Positions 49,383-59,507 of a stretch of 64,000 nt of DNA are shown piece by piece. Within the stretch, counting starts at the first letter, position 1. Each line of letters begins with the position of its first letter. This DNA is from Flavobacterium lipolyticum (GTDB lineage Bacteria > Bacteroidota > Bacteroidia > Flavobacteriales > Flavobacteriaceae). The position numbers and the translations under genes were made by a program. The stretch is from NCBI RefSeq assembly GCF_020905335.1, contig NZ_JAJJMN010000002.1, positions 1,054,001 through 1,118,000 on the forward strand. The letters are read 5' to 3'. The notes under the pieces were generated by a model. The model saw only the letters and a program-made list of their open reading frames with translations. It was not told the DNA's origin and made no database searches.

Positions 49383-51986
49383 TTATTCTTCCTTATGTGT
49401 TTGATTTCTAAAAACCAATTGCCCGTCAAAAGCGTCTAACAGGATGATACTGTCTGTTGTAATTTTTCCTGCCAGAATTTCTTTTGACAGCTGATTTAGT
49501 ACTTCTCTCTGAACGACTCGTTTTACAGGTCTCGCACCAAACTGAGGATCATAACCTTTGTCTGATAAGTACGCAATAGCTTCCGGAGTGGCATCCATTG
49601 TAATACCTTGCAGTGCCAGCATTTTTGTAACACTCTTCAGCTGTAAACCTACAATTCTGGAAATATTATCTACGGTTAAAGGTGTAAACATCACGATCTC
49701 GTCAATACGATTGATAAATTCCGGACGAACAGTTTGTTTCAGTAATCCTAAAACTTCAACCTTTGCCGATTCAGTAGCTGATTCAATACTTCCTTTTAAG
49801 TTTTCAAACTTATCCTGTATAATCTGACTTCCCATATTAGAAGTCATAATAATAATGGTGTTTTTAAAATCAGCCAGACGTCCTTTGTTATCCGTCAAAC
49901 GACCTTCGTCTAAAACCTGAAGCAGAATGTTAAACGTGTCCGGATGCGCTTTTTCGATCTCATCTAACAGAATAACAGAATATGGTTTTCTACGAACCGC
50001 TTCAGTCAGCTGGCCACCTTCATCATACCCCACATACCCAGGAGGCGCACCTACCAAACGGCTCACACTATGACGTTCCTGATATTCACTCATATCGATA
50101 CGGGTCATGGCATTTTCGTCATCAAAAAGATATTCCGCCAAAGCTTTAGCCAACTCCGTTTTACCCACTCCGGTAGTTCCTAAAAACAAGAACGTTCCAA
50201 CGGGTTTTTTCAAATCCTGCAAACCGGCACGGCTTCTGCGTACAGCATCACTCACCGCTTCAATTGCCTCTTCCTGACCTACCACACGTTTGTGCAATTC
50301 GTCTTCCAAATGCAATAATTTTTCTCTTTCGGTCTGAAGCATTTTCATCACCGGAATTCCGGTCCATTTTGCAACCACTTCAGCAATGTCTTCACGGGTT
50401 ACTTCTTCTTTAATCAAAGAATTACCAGATTGAAACTCCAGCAATTGCTTTTGTAACAGCTCCTGACGTTCCTGCGCTTCTTTTATTTTACCATAACGAA
50501 TTTCGGCTACTTTTCCATAATCACCATCACGTTCCGCACGTTCCGCTTCGTATTTAAATCCCTCTATTTCGAGTTTTACCGCCTGAATTCCGTCTACAAT
50601 ATCTTTTTCTGATTTCCATCTAGCATAGATCTCATTACGCTCTTCTTTTAAGTTCGCGAGATCCATACCCAGGATTTTCAGTTTGCTTTCTTCTTTTTCA
50701 CGCTTAATGGCTTCAATTTCAATCTCCAGCTGCATGATTTTACGATCCAATACATCCAGCTCTTCAGGTTTTGAATTGATTTCCATGCGCAGTTTCGAAG
50801 CGGCTTCATCCATCAAATCGATAGCTTTGTCCGGCAAAAAACGATTGGTAATGTAGCGCTGTGACAATTCTACCGCAGCGATAATGGCCTCATCTTTAAT
50901 CTGAACTTTATGGTGCGTTTCATACTTTTCTTTAATTCCACGTAAGATCGAAATCGCACTTTCTGTGTCTGGCTCATCAATTAAGATTTTTTGGAAACGA
51001 CGTTCCAGCGCTTTATCTTTTTCAAAATACTTTTGATATTCATCCAAAGTTGTTGCTCCGATTGCTCTTAATTCACCACGAGCCAAAGCCGGTTTCAGAA
51101 TATTAGCTGCATCCATCGCGCCTTCTCCTCCACCTGCACCTACAAGCGTGTGAATTTCATCAATGAACAAAACAATATCTCCATCGGCAGAAGTAACTTC
51201 TTTTACTACTGCTTTTAAACGTTCTTCGAATTCACCTTTAAACTTTGCACCGGCAATTAATGCTCCCATATCCAAAGAGAAAACGATTTTATCTTTTAAG
51301 TTTTCCGGCACGTCACCATCTACAATTCGGTGCGCCAGTCCCTCTGCGATAGCCGTTTTACCAACTCCCGGTTCTCCGATTAACATTGGGTTGTTTTTGG
51401 TTCTTCGTGTTAAAATCTGTAATACACGACGGATTTCCTCGTCACGTCCGATGACAGGATCAAGTTTTCCGGTACGAGCCAGTTCGTTTAAATTTTTAGC
51501 GTATTTGTTTAATGAATTGTACGTTTCTTCAGCTGAAGCCGATGTTACTCGTTCTCCTTTTCGGAGTTCTTCAATGGCAGCCTTAAGCCCTTTTCCAGTA
51601 ACTCCCTGATCTTTTAAAATCTGTGAAACTTTGCTTTTAGAATCAAAAATAGCTAAAATTAAATGTTCGATAGAAACGTATTCATCGTTCATTTTTTGGG
51701 CAATAATTTCCGCTTCATTCAATGCTTTGTTTGCGTCTCTGGAAAGTAATATATCACCTCCCGAAACTTTTGGAAAGCTTGCAATAGTGCTGTCTAATAT
51801 TTGTAAAAACAGCGGTACATTTACGTTTAGTTTTTTCAAAATAAACGGAGCAACATTTTCATCTACTTCAAAAATAGCTCTAAAAATGTGTTCATTTTCA
51901 ATCTGTTGTTGTCCGTTGCGTTGCGCCAGTTGCTGCGACAACTGTATAGCCTCCTGCGACTTTATTGTAAATTTATTTATATTCAT
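49383..51986 (-). CDS. clpB: ATP-dependent disaggregase ClpB
   Basis: The 867-residue protein is a full-length ClpB, which extracts polypeptides from aggregates with DnaK. It has the N-domain (1-145), AAA1 with Walker [14 protein letters not shown] and Walker [12 protein letters not shown], the coiled-coil middle domain (about 410-530) and AAA2 with [13 protein letters not shown] and [14 protein letters not shown]. The middle domain separates ClpB from ClpA and ClpC. It is a single-gene unit, divergent from ytxJ. Heat-shock regulation would be expected, but no operator was recognised in the 207-bp gap. Confidence 0.97.
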   Translation of the reverse strand: MNINKFTIKSQEAIQLSQQLAQRNGQQQIENEHIFRAIFEVDENVAPFILKKLNVNVPLFLQILDSTIASFPKVSGGDILLSRDANKALNEAEIIAQKMNDEYVSIEHLILAIFDSKSKVSQILKDQGVTGKGLKAAIEELRKGERVTSASAEETYNSLNKYAKNLNELARTGKLDPVIGRDEEIRRVLQILTRRTKNNPMLIGEPGVGKTAIAEGLAHRIVDGDVPENLKDKIVFSLDMGALIAGAKFKGEFEERLKAVVKEVTSADGDIVLFIDEIHTLVGAGGGEGAMDAANILKPALARGELRAIGATTLDEYQKYFEKDKALERRFQKILIDEPDTESAISILRGIKEKYETHHKVQIKDEAIIAAVELSQRYITNRFLPDKAIDLMDEAASKLRMEINSKPEELDVLDRKIMQLEIEIEAIKREKEESKLKILGMDLANLKEERNEIYARWKSEKDIVDGIQAVKLEIEGFKYEAERAERDGDYGKVAEIRYGKIKEAQERQELLQKQLLEFQSGNSLIKEEVTREDIAEVVAKWTGIPVMKMLQTEREKLLHLEDELHKRVVGQEEAIEAVSDAVRRSRAGLQDLKKPVGTFLFLGTTGVGKTELAKALAEYLFDDENAMTRIDMSEYQERHSVSRLVGAPPGYVGYDEGGQLTEAVRRKPYSVILLDEIEKAHPDTFNILLQVLDEGRLTDNKGRLADFKNTIIIMTSNMGSQIIQDKFENLKGSIESATESAKVEVLGLLKQTVRPEFINRIDEIVMFTPLTVDNISRIVGLQLKSVTKMLALQGITMDATPEAIAYLSDKGYDPQFGARPVKRVVQREVLNQLSKEILAGKITTDSIILLDAFDGQLVFRNQTHKEE

Positions 51987-52193
51987 ATGTATAGGATTTA
52001 GGATTGATTATTAGTGATATTGTTCGATGTACTTAAAATTACAATTTATTGGATTAAATTTTTAACTTTAAATATTCTAACTTTGCTCAAGAACATTCAA
52101 ATTATATTCCACACTAAAAATACAGACAAAATGTCGCTTAAAATTGATTTTTAATCTATTTTTAACGTCAAAAAGTCATAAAACAAGTCAAAT

Positions 52194-52583
52194 ATGAGTT
52201 TTTTAAATTCAATCTTCGGAAATTCAGAGTCAGCAGACACTCCAAAAAGCAATGTAAATTGGACTCAATTAACCGATGTTGCCCAATTAATGGAAATCGA
52301 AGCGATATCCAACGAAAAACCGGTAGTCATTTTTAAACACAGTACAAGATGCAGTATTAGCCGTATGGCTTTGAAGCAATTCGAACGTGAATATGCTCTA
52401 GAAGATACTGTAGGTGCTTATTTTTTGGATTTAATAGCGTATCGTGATGTCTCAAACGAAATTGCATCGCGATTCAGTGTCTACCACGAATCTCCACAAT
52501 TAATCCTGATCAGAAACGGGAAGGCTGTTTATGATGTTTCTCACAGCGATATTGATGCAGAAGCATTAAAAAATAAAATCTAG
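52194..52583 (+). CDS. ytxJ: Bacillithiol system redox-active protein YtxJ
   Basis: The 129-residue thioredoxin-fold protein carries KHSTRCSISRMALKQFE, a CxxS-type active-site region, and SPQLILIRNGKAVYDVSH, the cis-proline strand. This matches the YtxJ/DUF2847 family, thought to be a monothiol bacilliredoxin acting on bacillithiol-mixed disulfides. It implies that the organism makes bacillithiol, as Bacteroidota such as Flavobacterium do. It is a single gene, convergent with the next two. Confidence 0.9.
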   Translation: MSFLNSIFGNSESADTPKSNVNWTQLTDVAQLMEIEAISNEKPVVIFKHSTRCSISRMALKQFEREYALEDTVGAYFLDLIAYRDVSNEIASRFSVYHESPQLILIRNGKAVYDVSHSDIDAEALKNKI

Positions 52584-52600
52584 ATTTTTTTTGTAAAATG

Positions 52601-52642
52601 CGAGATGTGAAATGTTACTAGGATAGTTTCACATCTCACATT
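52601..52642. terminator. Hairpin between ytxJ and the DUF2157-linked gene
   Basis: The words gagatgtgaaa and tttcacatctc are exact complements separated by about 13 bp and can form an 11-bp stem. It lies between the two convergent genes. The next bases repeat the word (cacattttacatataacatctcacattt), so it could equally be called a word repeat. Confidence 0.6.
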
Positions 52643-52667
52643 TTACATATAACATCTCACATTTAAC

Positions 52668-53834
52668 TTAAAAAGTTCCTTCTGAGCCTCCTCCACTGAA
52701 ACCGCCACCTCCAAAATCCATTGGAGAGTCTTCTGGCTTCGCTTCGGGTTTTACTCCAAATGCCGAAGCAACAATTAAGGTTTCCATATTTAAAAATGGG
52801 TTTGACGAATTCAATCGATCCGGTTTAAATGTTAGACCACTTTCTTTGTCTTTAAGTTTCTTTATTGAAAAATAAGCTATTGCAAACAAAACTATCCCGC
52901 CAATTGTCAGCGCAATTTCTATTGGTAAAACCGAATAATAAAACCGAATGGTATAAATTGAAAAGCCTACCGCTAAAAAACTAATCCAAAGTAAAATTCG
53001 ATCCTTAGTTTTCAAAGCCTGAACCAAATACACAAGAGGCACGATCAAGGTAAAACCATAAAAGAAAAAAGCAAATGGTATGTCCTTCCCTATAACAATT
53101 GGATTATCCATAAAAGCCACCGAAAGTTCCCTAACCACTAAATAATTACAAGAAAGATAAAACAATATCAGACAAAAACTATTGGCAAACAGAAGCCCAT
53201 TATAGTGATACGTTTCGGTTAGTTTTTGAATATTCTTCTTAGTAAAAAAGTAAAATCCTGCCGAAAACAATAGCGTTACAAAGGGTAAAATCATTTTTCC
53301 AATTTCTCCCAGTTCTAATAGCCCAAAGAATAAAATAGCAGCCGAAGCCATGCAAAACACCAATAATGCCGGCAAATTCAAATATCTTCTATAAAGCAAA
53401 AAGGATTTAAATGCCACAAAAATGGCAATTATGAGCTCGTATCCTTCGGTAGTGATTGCCACCGCAATTCCTAAATTCAAAATTGATCCTAAAACAAAAG
53501 CATCGTCTAAACCGTGTCGGTAATATTTCAGATTAGCCAAAAGTTCGGCTCCAACAAAACCAACCAAAGCAAAAATGTAACAGCAGATACTGAAAAAGAA
53601 TTGCTCTCCGCTAAGTCCTAATAATGAAATGGCTCCGCAAATGGAGAGATACAACAATGATCCCAGCAGAAAAAATCCCAGTCGAACCAAAATATTGTTT
53701 TGCATTTTAAAAGCAGTCAACTCACTTTTAATTCTATCTTTCTGATTTTTATCTATAAAACCAGCTGAATACAGAGAAGCTGCTTCTTCTATTAAAGTTA
53801 AATCATCTAATTCCTCTTTATCGTATGCTGTCAT
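52668..53834 (-). CDS. Polytopic membrane protein with glycine-rich C-terminus
   Basis: The 388-residue protein has about ten transmembrane helices from residue 50 to 330 and a soluble C-terminal tail ending SPMDFGGGGFSGGGSEGTF. I recognise no precise family, but pairs of this kind with DUF2157 proteins are widespread and the glycine-rich tail resembles that of YgcG/TPM-domain proteins. Its start overlaps the stop codon of the upstream DUF2157 gene by 4 bp, so the two are translationally coupled and probably work together. Confidence 0.72.
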   Translation of the reverse strand: MTAYDKEELDDLTLIEEAASLYSAGFIDKNQKDRIKSELTAFKMQNNILVRLGFFLLGSLLYLSICGAISLLGLSGEQFFFSICCYIFALVGFVGAELLANLKYYRHGLDDAFVLGSILNLGIAVAITTEGYELIIAIFVAFKSFLLYRRYLNLPALLVFCMASAAILFFGLLELGEIGKMILPFVTLLFSAGFYFFTKKNIQKLTETYHYNGLLFANSFCLILFYLSCNYLVVRELSVAFMDNPIVIGKDIPFAFFFYGFTLIVPLVYLVQALKTKDRILLWISFLAVGFSIYTIRFYYSVLPIEIALTIGGIVLFAIAYFSIKKLKDKESGLTFKPDRLNSSNPFLNMETLIVASAFGVKPEAKPEDSPMDFGGGGFSGGGSEGTF

Positions 53835-54832
53835 GCTGCAATTTCTTTATTGAATTTCTTAATTAATTTAATGAATAGTATGATTGAACCTATAAAATAT
53901 AAAGGAAGTATTAAAATAAATAATTCCCAGATATCAGAAAAATTAATACTCTCAAAAACTCTAAACACGAATATATTGAGACCTATATAAGCATAAATAA
54001 TCATAAAAACATACAATGAAATGGCTTTAAGCTTGTAGCTTGCTTTATAAAAATAATACGTTGACGCAGCCAAAACAATTGCAAAAAGTACCCAAATACC
54101 ATCTGTATAAAAATCCGTCAGGTTATGAATTAATGCAATACTGGCAATGTGCAAGGCAAAAGTGTGATAAATGATATTGAAATGCGTTTTTAACTGAATT
54201 CTGGAGCTGTAAACGGTCCATAAAATAAGTAAAACAGCCAATAAAATTGCCGAATAACTTAAACTTGGATCCTGGTAGAAATTACTGTTATTGACCAAAT
54301 CCTGTGGTGTAACGGAAAGTCCGACATAAGCTGCCAAACCAGTAATCGCGATTGTCAAAACGCTTTTATTATCGAAATAATACGCACAAAAGAAACTTAC
54401 CAGAGTTGGAATTAAAGTTGCCAGTCCGTAATGCGTTCCGAAGGTTTGGTACTGGAACTGTAAATACCCAATAAAAATACAAGTAAGTATAGTAGCGGCC
54501 AAAACCAAGTATTCTAAAACCGGATGCTCAAAGGTAGTTTCTGTTTTTTGAAATCCTCTGGCATTTTTAAAACAGAAGTAAAAACAAACTCCAATAACAA
54601 TCAACAACAACGAAAGAATTGCAATGTGACCTATTGAATCAATATTTTTATAAATTAATATTCCGATTCCTGAAGTAAACAACAATACGGACAAGTACAG
54701 GGCTAATTTAAGTTCTGCATTTAACGAAAAAATATTCAATCCGCGATAGGACGTAATTTCCTCATACTTATTTTTACTCAATAATCCCCTTTCCCAAAGG
54801 CCTTTGGTGGCCTGATCATCAAACTTATTCAT
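53831..54832 (-). CDS. DUF2157-containing membrane protein
   Basis: The 333-residue protein has a short cytoplasmic start (TKGLWERGLLSKNKYEEITS, the DUF2157 hallmark) and about ten transmembrane helices. Function unknown. It overlaps the downstream partner by 4 bp. Regulatory sites were not recognised; the 130-bp region upstream is A/T-rich. Confidence 0.78.
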   Translation of the reverse strand: MNKFDDQATKGLWERGLLSKNKYEEITSYRGLNIFSLNAELKLALYLSVLLFTSGIGILIYKNIDSIGHIAILSLLLIVIGVCFYFCFKNARGFQKTETTFEHPVLEYLVLAATILTCIFIGYLQFQYQTFGTHYGLATLIPTLVSFFCAYYFDNKSVLTIAITGLAAYVGLSVTPQDLVNNSNFYQDPSLSYSAILLAVLLILWTVYSSRIQLKTHFNIIYHTFALHIASIALIHNLTDFYTDGIWVLFAIVLAASTYYFYKASYKLKAISLYVFMIIYAYIGLNIFVFRVFESINFSDIWELFILILPLYFIGSIILFIKLIKKFNKEIAA

Positions 54833-54960
54833 ACTTTACTTTTCAAACTAAAAATCAAAAATAAACTTTTTTTATCAAGAACAATCATCGTAAGTAAAAA
54901 AAAACCTACTAAAGTCAATCATTAAAACGCAAAACCCGAATACTTTTAAACTGTAATAAT

Positions 54961-55002
54961 CAAAAAAAACCGATTCGCATCAGATACAAATCGGTTTTTT
55001 TG
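54961..55002 (-). terminator. Terminator of argH
   Basis: The stem AAAAAACCGATT/AATCGGTTTTTT is followed by a T run on the minus strand, 16 bp past the argH stop codon. Confidence 0.88.
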
Positions 55003-55017
55003 ATTGGTTCGCTTCCT

Positions 55018-56298
55018 TTATAAAGCTGCTTTCATTTTATCTTTAATGGCATTCAGGCATAAATTGTTGATACTGCCTTCATGGGTGTGTTTTGTTTCTT
55101 TAGGCGATTGGTAGGTTCCGGCTTCCAATTGTTCTGCAACTTCTTTGTACGCGTCTCTGAAAGGTATACCAGCTACTACCATTTCGTTTAAAGTATCTAC
55201 TGTAAACAAATAATCGTATTTTTTATCTTTCAGTATGTTATCTTTTACGCTAATATCTTTTACAGAAAAAATAGCAATATCCAGACAGGCTTTTAAGTTT
55301 TGAATCGCAGGAAACAAACCTTCTTTTAAAAGCTGAAAGTCTCTGTGGTAACCACTCGGTAAATTATTGGTGATTAAAGTTATTTCGTAAGGAAGTGACT
55401 GAATCTTATTGCATTTTCCTCTGATCAATTCAAAAACATCCGGGTTTTTCTTGTGAGGCATAATACTGGAACCTGTTGTAAGATGCGATGGCAAACTTAT
55501 AAAATCAAAGTTCTGGCTCATATACAAACAAACGTCCATGGCAAATTTTGACAAGGTTGCAGCGACACTGCTCATAGCAAAAGCTACTGTTTTCTCTGCT
55601 TTTCCACGGCTCATTTGAGCAGCAACGGCATTGAATTTTAAGGTTTCAAATCCTAATTCCTGAGTGGTAAAAGTTCTGTTGATTGGGAACGAGCTTCCAT
55701 ATCCTGCGGCAGATCCCAGCGGATTCTGGTCGACTACTTTCGAGGCTGCATTTAACATGGTGACGTCATCAATTAAGCTTTCGGCGTAGGCTGAAAACCA
55801 CATTCCAAAAGACGATGGCATCGCAATCTGCAAATGTGTATATCCGGGTAACAAAACATTCTGATGTTTCTCTGCTGATTCCATCAACAAATCAAAAAGT
55901 GTTTTTACCTGCTCTTTTATTGCTTTTAACTCATCTTTTAAATACAAATGAACATCTACCAAAACCTGATCATTACGGGAACGCGCTGTGTGAATTTTTT
56001 TTCCGGCGTCTCCCAGTTTTACGGTGAGTAAATACTCTATTTTGGAGTGTACGTCTTCAAAACTGTTTTCTATTTCGAAATTTCCAACAGCAACATCAGC
56101 AATAATCTCATTTAACGCATCCACTAAAGAAGTGGTTTCTTCCTGAGTTAACAAACCAATTTGCCCGAGCATTTTGGCATGAGCGATTGAACCTAAAGCA
56201 TCATATTTTGCTAAAACTAAATCCAGTTCACGATCGTTTCCTACAGTGAATTGTTCGATTTGTTTATCTGTTGGTATTCCTTTTTCCCAAAGTTTCAT
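55018..56298 (-). CDS. argH: Argininosuccinate lyase
   Basis: The 426-residue enzyme cleaves argininosuccinate to arginine and fumarate, the last step of arginine synthesis. The superfamily signature GSSIMPHKKNPD (TTGSSIMPHKKNPDVFELIRG) and the N-terminal EDVHSKIEYLL and HTARSRNDQVLVD are clear. Its start is 237 bp after the stop codon of the upstream argE gene, a longer gap than within the rest of the cluster, and the gap holds the AGCCCCGAT element. argH may therefore have its own promoter. Confidence 0.96.
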   Translation of the reverse strand: MKLWEKGIPTDKQIEQFTVGNDRELDLVLAKYDALGSIAHAKMLGQIGLLTQEETTSLVDALNEIIADVAVGNFEIENSFEDVHSKIEYLLTVKLGDAGKKIHTARSRNDQVLVDVHLYLKDELKAIKEQVKTLFDLLMESAEKHQNVLLPGYTHLQIAMPSSFGMWFSAYAESLIDDVTMLNAASKVVDQNPLGSAAGYGSSFPINRTFTTQELGFETLKFNAVAAQMSRGKAEKTVAFAMSSVAATLSKFAMDVCLYMSQNFDFISLPSHLTTGSSIMPHKKNPDVFELIRGKCNKIQSLPYEITLITNNLPSGYHRDFQLLKEGLFPAIQNLKACLDIAIFSVKDISVKDNILKDKKYDYLFTVDTLNEMVVAGIPFRDAYKEVAEQLEAGTYQSPKETKHTHEGSINNLCLNAIKDKMKAAL

Positions 56299-56400
56299 AA
56301 CTTAGATTTTTAGACTTCTTAGATCGTTAGACTACTTAGATTTTTAGATCTTAATTTTCTAATTTATTCTAATGTTGTCGTTTATATTGTTGGTGTTTCT

Positions 56401-56526
56401 AGCCCCGATCGCAGTGGAAATCCTTTTATTTTTTTCTTTAAAAAAATAAAAGATTACTTCACTTAATTCTCATTTTAATCGGAGTTCAGTGAACTTCGTT
56501 TGGAACGGATAGCGGGAAATAGCTCC
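56401..56526. ncRNA. AGCCCCGAT...AGCGGGA element, copy 2 (candidate structured RNA or repeat)
   Basis: It starts agccccgatcgcag and ends gatagcgggaaatagctcc. The CCCCG/CGGG ends pair, and an inner arm tccttttatttttt pairs with aaaaaataaaaga. A further internal segment ends in gaacttcgttt. The interior differs from copy 1 (40341) while the ends are kept. It sits in the argE-argH gap. Confidence 0.5.
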
Positions 56527-56535
56527 TAATTAATA

Positions 56536-57606
56536 TTATAATTTAAAGAAATCGGTTAGTATTTTGATATACAAATCGATTCCTTCTTCAATTTCATTTA
56601 CAAAAATAAATTCATCTGCTGAATGTGAACGCAGGGTTTCACCAGGTCCTAGTTTTAAAGACTGGCAACTCAAAACGGACTGATCTGAAAGTGTAGGCGA
56701 ACCATAAGTAGTTCTTCCTAAAGCGATTCCGGCTTGTACCAAACCATGTGCAACCGGAATTGATGAAGCATTCAGGTGCATTGATCTTGGTGTTACTTCG
56801 GCGTTTACATTGGCTTTTACTACTTCCAAAATTTCGGTATTCGAATAACAATCAGTCACACGAATATCGACCACTAAATCACATTCTGACGGCACTACAT
56901 TGTGCTGTTTTCCTGCACTGATTTGTGTTACGGTCATTTTTACAGGTCCTAGAACCTCTGAAATTTTATCGAATTTATAATTTTTAAACCATTCCATTAC
57001 GGGAATTGATTTATAAATAGCATTATCGTCGTTTTGATGTGCAGCATGACTCGCAGTTCCTTTGACTTTTACATCTAAAACTAACAATCCTTTTTCGGCA
57101 ACTGCTAACTGCATTAAAGTAGGTTCACCTACAATAGCGCAATCTAATTGGGGTAAGTGCTTTAAAACGCTGTTTAAACCATTCTTTCCGCTGCTTTCTT
57201 CTTCGGCAGAAGCTACAATAACGATATTATGCGATAAGTTTTGGTTTTCGTAGAAGTGTACAAATGTTGCCAGCAACGAAACCAGACAGCCTCCGGCATC
57301 ATTACTTCCTAATCCAAATAATTTCCCATCCTTTTCGATGGCTTTAAACGGATCGTTAGTATAAGCCTGATTAGGTTTTACGGTATCGTGGTGTGAGTTT
57401 AATAAAAGTGTTGGTTTATTTTCATCGAAATATTTGTTGAAAGCCCACACATTATTGTTTTCTCTTTGAAAAGGAATTTCGTTTTGATTGAACCAATTTT
57501 CGATTAAAAGGGCTGTTTGGTCTTCTTCACTTGAAAAGGAAGGGGTCTCGATAAGACTTTTTAATAAATTAATTGCTTCTTTAGTAAGCGTTTCTATGTT
57601 TTTCAT
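56536..57606 (-). CDS. argE: M20-family amidohydrolase, probable acylcitrulline/acylornithine deacylase
   Basis: From the ATG at 57606 the protein has 356 residues. The M20 metallopeptidase hallmarks are present: LLNSHHDTVKPN and GLGSNDAGGCLVSLLA, with zinc-ligand histidine and aspartate, IVVASAEEESSGKNG with the catalytic glutamate, and CAIVGEPT. Its place next to argB and an acylornithine carbamoyltransferase implies that it removes the acyl group from acylcitrulline (or acylornithine). It is drawn as argE by function; the acyl group (acetyl or succinyl) is not decided. The frame from 57654 adds residues without conservation. Confidence 0.85.
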   Translation of the reverse strand: MKNIETLTKEAINLLKSLIETPSFSSEEDQTALLIENWFNQNEIPFQRENNNVWAFNKYFDENKPTLLLNSHHDTVKPNQAYTNDPFKAIEKDGKLFGLGSNDAGGCLVSLLATFVHFYENQNLSHNIVIVASAEEESSGKNGLNSVLKHLPQLDCAIVGEPTLMQLAVAEKGLLVLDVKVKGTASHAAHQNDDNAIYKSIPVMEWFKNYKFDKISEVLGPVKMTVTQISAGKQHNVVPSECDLVVDIRVTDCYSNTEILEVVKANVNAEVTPRSMHLNASSIPVAHGLVQAGIALGRTTYGSPTLSDQSVLSCQSLKLGPGETLRSHSADEFIFVNEIEEGIDLYIKILTDFFKL

Positions 57607-57691
57607 TTTTATTAGGTACTGAGGCACTAAGATTCTGAGGTTATAAGACTGCAAAAGTCTTGGTTTCTTAGGAACTTAGCAACTTTTTCTT

Positions 57692-58468
57692 TTATAACGT
57701 AATCGTTGTATGTGGAATCTCTGAATTTTGAAGCATTTTGTGGTGTCCAATTTTAATTTGCTGTACTCCTCTTGACAAACTATTGAAGCAATTATCTAAT
57801 TTTGGAATCATTCCTGAATGGATTACTTTTTCTTCTTTAAGTTTGTTGTATAAGGCTTCGTTGATTTCGGTTATTACTGATGTATCGTCTTCTGAATCCT
57901 GCAAAACGCCTTGCTTTTCAAAACAATAGGTCAATGTAACCTCAAAAACTTCAGATAAAGCAATGGATAACTCACTTGCAATGGTATCGGCATTGGTGTT
58001 TAACAATTGTCCGTTTTTGTCATGTGTGATGGCACAGAAAACAGGAACAATTCCGTTTTCTAATAACGTAGCCAATAACTTGGTATTAACTTGTTTTACA
58101 TCTCCCACAAAACCATAATCAATTGTAGGATGATTTCGTTTTACAGACTGGATTAAATTTCCGTCGGCTCCTGAAAATCCGATCGCATTATTGTCTTTTG
58201 CCTGTAATTGTGCTACAATATGTTTGTTGATTTGGCCTGCGTAAATCATGACTACAACATCAAGCATTGCGGCATCTGTAATTCGACGCCCCTCAATCAT
58301 TTGTGGTACCAATCCAATACTTTGAGCCATTTTTGTAGCCGATTTTCCTCCACCGTGAACTAATACTTTATGACCTTCAATCTTAGAAAAATCAGTTAAG
58401 AATTGCTCTAACTCCGCCGGATTATCGATGATGTTTCCACCTATTTTTATTATTGTAACTTTTTCCAT
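57692..58468 (-). CDS. argB: Acetylglutamate kinase family protein
   Basis: The 258-residue amino-acid kinase has the glycine-rich loop KIGGNIIDNP and VLVHGGGKSATKMAQ, the substrate motif EGRRITDAAMLDVVVM and LNTNADTIASELSIAL. It phosphorylates acyl-glutamate in arginine synthesis. Because the pathway here uses an unusual carbamoyltransferase, the true substrate could be N-succinylglutamate. Its gap to argE is 85 bp of ttctaag-type word repeats. Confidence 0.9.
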   Translation of the reverse strand: MEKVTIIKIGGNIIDNPAELEQFLTDFSKIEGHKVLVHGGGKSATKMAQSIGLVPQMIEGRRITDAAMLDVVVMIYAGQINKHIVAQLQAKDNNAIGFSGADGNLIQSVKRNHPTIDYGFVGDVKQVNTKLLATLLENGIVPVFCAITHDKNGQLLNTNADTIASELSIALSEVFEVTLTYCFEKQGVLQDSEDDTSVITEINEALYNKLKEEKVIHSGMIPKLDNCFNSLSRGVQQIKIGHHKMLQNSEIPHTTITL

Positions 58469-58559
58469 GAGGTTCTAAGTTGCTAAGGTTCTAAGGGACT
58501 AAGTTTTTTTCAACAGTTTCTCAGCATCTTAGAAACTCAGAACCTTAGTACCTCCAAAA
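58469..58559. repeat. Intergenic word repeats (ctaagttgctaaggttctaag)
   Basis: The words ctaagg, ttctaag and ctcagaacc recur in a 90-bp gap between argB and argF'. A similar set occurs at about 57610-57690. No gene is seen. Confidence 0.6.
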
Positions 58560-59507
58560 TTATAATTTCTTCAAAATCTTCTGTAAAACTAACTGTGCTG
58601 AATACGTTCTGTTATTGGCTTGCTGAATTACAATTGAATTCTTACCGTCAAGCACTTCATCGCTTACAATAACGTTACGACGAACAGGAAGACAATGCAT
58701 GAATTTCCCATTGTTAGTTAAAGCCATTTTCTCGGCCGTAACAGTCCAGTTTGAATCTGTATTGGTTACTTTTCCGTAATCGTTAAAATTGCTCCAGTTT
58801 TTTACGTATACAAAATCGGCATTCTCAAACGCTTTGTCTTGATCGTGTTCTATTTTACAGTCTTTTGTGATTTCGGGGCTAAGTTCGTAACCTTCGGGGT
58901 GTGTGATTACAAAATCCATATCTTTTTGCATTTGCATCATTTCTACGAATGAATTGGCAACGGCCTGTGGCAAAGCTTTCGGGTGAGGCGCCCAGGAAAG
59001 TACTACCTTGGGTTTATGCTTGGTTTTGTATTCTTCCATGGTAATAGCATCCGCCAAAGACTGCATCGGATGACGAACAGCACTTTCCATATTAACTATG
59101 GGTACGGTTGCATGTTTCAAAAACCCTGAAATTACTGTTTCAGCATAATCTTTTTCTTTGTCTGCCAGACCTGCGAAAGCACGAATGGCAATAATATCGC
59201 AATACTGAGACACTACTTCTGCAGCTTCTTTAATGTGCTCTGACGCACCGGAATCCATAATGGCTCCGTCTTCGAATTCTAATGTCCAGCCTTCGTTGGT
59301 AAAATTCATCACCATAACATTCATCCCTAAGTTTAGAGCTGCCTTCTGAGTGCTCAAACGCGTTCTTAAACTTGGATTGAAAAATAACATCCCTAAGGTT
59401 TTATTCTTCCCTAAGGCCTGATTTTTAAGCGGGTTCTTTTTAATTTTTAACGCCCCTTTTACCCATTTTGATAAGGAGTCGATATCTTGTATTGAAATGT
59501 AATTCAT
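58560..59507 (-). CDS. argF': N-acylornithine carbamoyltransferase (acetyl or succinyl)
   Basis: The 315-residue enzyme transfers the carbamoyl group to acylornithine. Residues FFNPSLRTRLSTQ bind carbamoyl phosphate. The proline-rich loop VVLSWAPHPKALPQAVANSF is the mark of acetyl/succinylornithine carbamoyltransferases and is not found in ordinary ArgF. The C-terminal CLPVRRNV replaces the usual HCLP loop. At the position that sets acyl specificity (glutamate in Xanthomonas AOTCase, proline in Bacteroides SOTCase) this protein has serine 89 (DSGASEHI), so the acyl group cannot be settled. It sits in the middle of the arg cluster. Confidence 0.92.
   Translation of the reverse strand: MNYISIQDIDSLSKWVKGALKIKKNPLKNQALGKNKTLGMLFFNPSLRTRLSTQKAALNLGMNVMVMNFTNEGWTLEFEDGAIMDSGASEHIKEAAEVVSQYCDIIAIRAFAGLADKEKDYAETVISGFLKHATVPIVNMESAVRHPMQSLADAITMEEYKTKHKPKVVLSWAPHPKALPQAVANSFVEMMQMQKDMDFVITHPEGYELSPEITKDCKIEHDQDKAFENADFVYVKNWSNFNDYGKVTNTDSNWTVTAEKMALTNNGKFMHCLPVRRNVIVSDEVLDGKNSIVIQQANNRTYSAQLVLQKILKKL

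Noticed and set aside
51163..52014. Plus-strand frames opposite clpB
   Set aside because: Antisense shadows of a strongly conserved gene, serine-rich as expected from the codon bias.
56401..56526. An arginine-responsive riboswitch
   Set aside because: The same ends occur at 40341, far from arginine genes, so a dispersed element is a better explanation.
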